From NCBI GenBank assembly GCA_020629515.1, contig JAHDDE010000017.1:1-64000 (forward strand): a stretch of 64,000 nt of DNA, written 5' to 3'. The translations under genes and the position numbers were made by a program. Source of the stretch: Saprospiraceae bacterium. GTDB taxonomy: Bacteria; Bacteroidota; Bacteroidia; Chitinophagales; Saprospiraceae. Positions within the stretch are counted from its first letter, which is position 1. Every line of letters begins with the position of its first letter. Positions 62,599-64,000 of the stretch are shown in pieces. A model generated the notes under the pieces. It was not told the DNA's origin, did not search any database, and was given only the letters and a program-made list of their open reading frames with translations.

Positions 62599-64000
62599 AT
62601 GTCTAATAAACTATTGTCAGTTGACGATCTAATAGTGCGTTTTGAACAAAAGAATGAGAGTTCCACTGCTGTTAGTGGCATTAGCTTTACCCTCTTGAAA
62701 AATGAGATATTAGGTATTGTTGGGGAGTCAGGTTCAGGCAAATCTGTAACCAGTTTATCTATTCTTAATTTACTCAATGGATATAGTTCATCAGTCACTT
62801 CAGGATCCATTAGGTTTTATGATGAACATCAAATTATTAATATACTGGATGCTAAAGATCAGGATCTAAATGCACTGCGTGGTAAAAAGATCGCTATGGT
62901 ATTCCAAGAGCCTATGAGCTCTTTGAATCCAGTAAAGAAATGTGGATGGCAAATAGAAGAAGTACTAAAAATTCATAATATAACCAGTCCAGCCAATAGA
63001 AGAGAAAGGGTTAAGACGTTACTCAAAAGTGTACAACTCCATGATACTGAACGAATCATAGATTCTTATCCACATGAACTAAGCGGTGGACAACTTCAGC
63101 GAGTAAACATTGCAATGGCTTTGGCTGGAGAGCCAAAATTATTAATATGTGATGAACCAACAACAGCATTAGATGTGACGGTTCAAAAAGAGATAATTGA
63201 ATTGTTGAAAAGATTGACTTCAGAGCTTGACTTATCTATGATCTTTGTAAGTCATGATTTAGATCTTGTTGCACAATTGTGCAAGTCAATCGCAGTAATG
63301 TACCAAGGACAGATAGTCGAATATGGTAAAACAGAGACTTTATTTTCAAACCCGCAACATCCGTATACTAAGGCTTTGTTGAATTGTAGGCCTAATCGAT
63401 CTAATCATAATTATGTGCTACCTACCGTGGATTCGATATTGAATGGAACATACAAGAGAGAAAAAAGAGAGGAAAGAGAGGTTGATTCAACAGCAAAAGT
63501 GATACTCGAGGTTAAGAATCTATCAGTTCAGTTTCGTTTGAATCCATTAAGCATCTTTGGTAGAAAGAAATATTTTAAGGCGGTAGATGATGTTTCATTT
63601 CAAATCAAGAAAGGAGAAATATTAGGTATAGTAGGTGAGTCTGGCTCTGGGAAAAGTACCATTGCTAATTGTATATCAGGAATTGTTGATTACCATAATG
63701 GAAAGATCTTATTTGACAATCAATTGATAACTCAAAAGATTTTTCGTCGAAATCCAAAACTTAGAAAGGCAATTCAAATCGTTTTTCAAGATCCATATAG
63801 TTCACTAAATCCAAAAATGTCTATCGGACGCTGCTTGATGGAACCCACTATTTATCACAGGATTAAGCCCAAAGAAGAAGCAAAAGAGTTTGTTTATAAT
63901 TTATTAGAACAGGTTGGACTAAATTCTACCTATTTTGATCGACTTCCTCATGAACTTTCTGGTGGTCAGAGGCAACGGGTTTGCATTGCTCGTGCGCTAT
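62599..64000 (+). CDS. Two-domain peptide/nickel-type ABC transporter ATPase, truncated by window end
   Basis: The gene starts with ATG at 62599 and remains open to the window's end (467 codons seen). It carries two ABC domains in one chain. The first has GESGSGKSVTS, SYPHELSGGQLQRVNIAMAL and LLICDEPTTALDV. The second has GESGSGKSTIANC and [18 protein letters not shown] at the cut. The linker has the oligopeptide/dipeptide motif HPYTKALLNC. This is the fused DppD-DppF/YejF form that drives import of oligopeptides or nickel; its permeases are not seen here. The gene is divergent from the AsmA-like gene. Confidence 0.92.
   Translation, partial: MSNKLLSVDDLIVRFEQKNESSTAVSGISFTLLKNEILGIVGESGSGKSVTSLSILNLLNGYSSSVTSGSIRFYDEHQIINILDAKDQDLNALRGKKIAMVFQEPMSSLNPVKKCGWQIEEVLKIHNITSPANRRERVKTLLKSVQLHDTERIIDSYPHELSGGQLQRVNIAMALAGEPKLLICDEPTTALDVTVQKEIIELLKRLTSELDLSMIFVSHDLDLVAQLCKSIAVMYQGQIVEYGKTETLFSNPQHPYTKALLNCRPNRSNHNYVLPTVDSILNGTYKREKREEREVDSTAKVILEVKNLSVQFRLNPLSIFGRKKYFKAVDDVSFQIKKGEILGIVGESGSGKSTIANCISGIVDYHNGKILFDNQLITQKIFRRNPKLRKAIQIVFQDPYSSLNPKMSIGRCLMEPTIYHRIKPKEEAKEFVYNLLEQVGLNSTYFDRLPHELSGGQRQRVCIARAL

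Overview
The window is a compact, AT-rich chromosomal segment from a free-living member of the Bacteroidetes, probably a marine Saprospiria- or Cytophagia-like lineage. The phylum call rests on several signs: a secreted protein with a C-terminal type IX secretion sorting domain, OmpA with thrombospondin type-3 repeats, a TonB-like protein with a long low-complexity linker, a DUF1599/DoxX pair, the long form of NusB, the order hisGDCB-HAFIE, and a repeated TAnnTTTG promoter box upstream of many transcription units with few clear Shine-Dalgarno sequences. There are no insertion sequences, phage genes, CRISPR arrays or rRNA genes. One tRNA-Ala(GGC) is present.

Layout. 1-12 kb: an intergenic start with two hairpin terminators; a large exported SPOR/5'-nucleotidase-like/beta-rich fusion whose active-site motifs are degenerate; priA; a threonine synthase; tRNA-Ala; a TonB-like protein; a type IX-secreted FG-GAP protein; and a small outer-membrane protein. 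12-25 kb: housekeeping genes (yggS, deoxynucleoside kinase, gatC, a LolD-like ATPase, cobalamin adenosyltransferase, a PgpH-type HD protein, coaE, yigZ, DUF1599, a DoxX-like protein, nusB, guaA, a substrate-binding-protein-like lipoprotein, trmH). 25-42 kb: aspartate aminotransferase, a one-domain asparaginase-like protein, OmpA, purEK divergent from pyrC, ribH, a TPR protein, pdhA, recF-dciA, a subtilase with a large insertion, a RecQ of rearranged architecture, a glycosyltransferase, DUF2147 and an ABC-2 exporter.

42.6-49.8 kb is a complete histidine operon (hisG, D, C, B, H, A, F, IE), tightly packed with mostly 4-nt overlaps. It is preceded by a short leader ORF rich in His codons, an alternative stem and a strong terminator: a transcription attenuator. 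50.2-53.9 kb carries pxpABC (5-oxoprolinase) overlapping a PBP4-type D-Ala-D-Ala carboxypeptidase. 53.9-59.5 kb is a trp operon on the minus strand (trpE, G, C, F, B, A) that lacks trpD. It has its own attenuator: a 19-codon leader with tandem Trp codons, a promoter, a hairpin that sequesters the Trp codons and a U-tailed terminator. The window ends with an AsmA-like protein and a truncated two-domain peptide-transporter ATPase.

The most interesting content is the pair of his and trp leader-peptide attenuators, both too short for ordinary gene calling. They are followed by the missing trpD with a 12-bp palindrome later in the same operon, and by the pseudo-5'-nucleotidase fusion. All functional calls are from reading the sequence and family knowledge; no database search was run.
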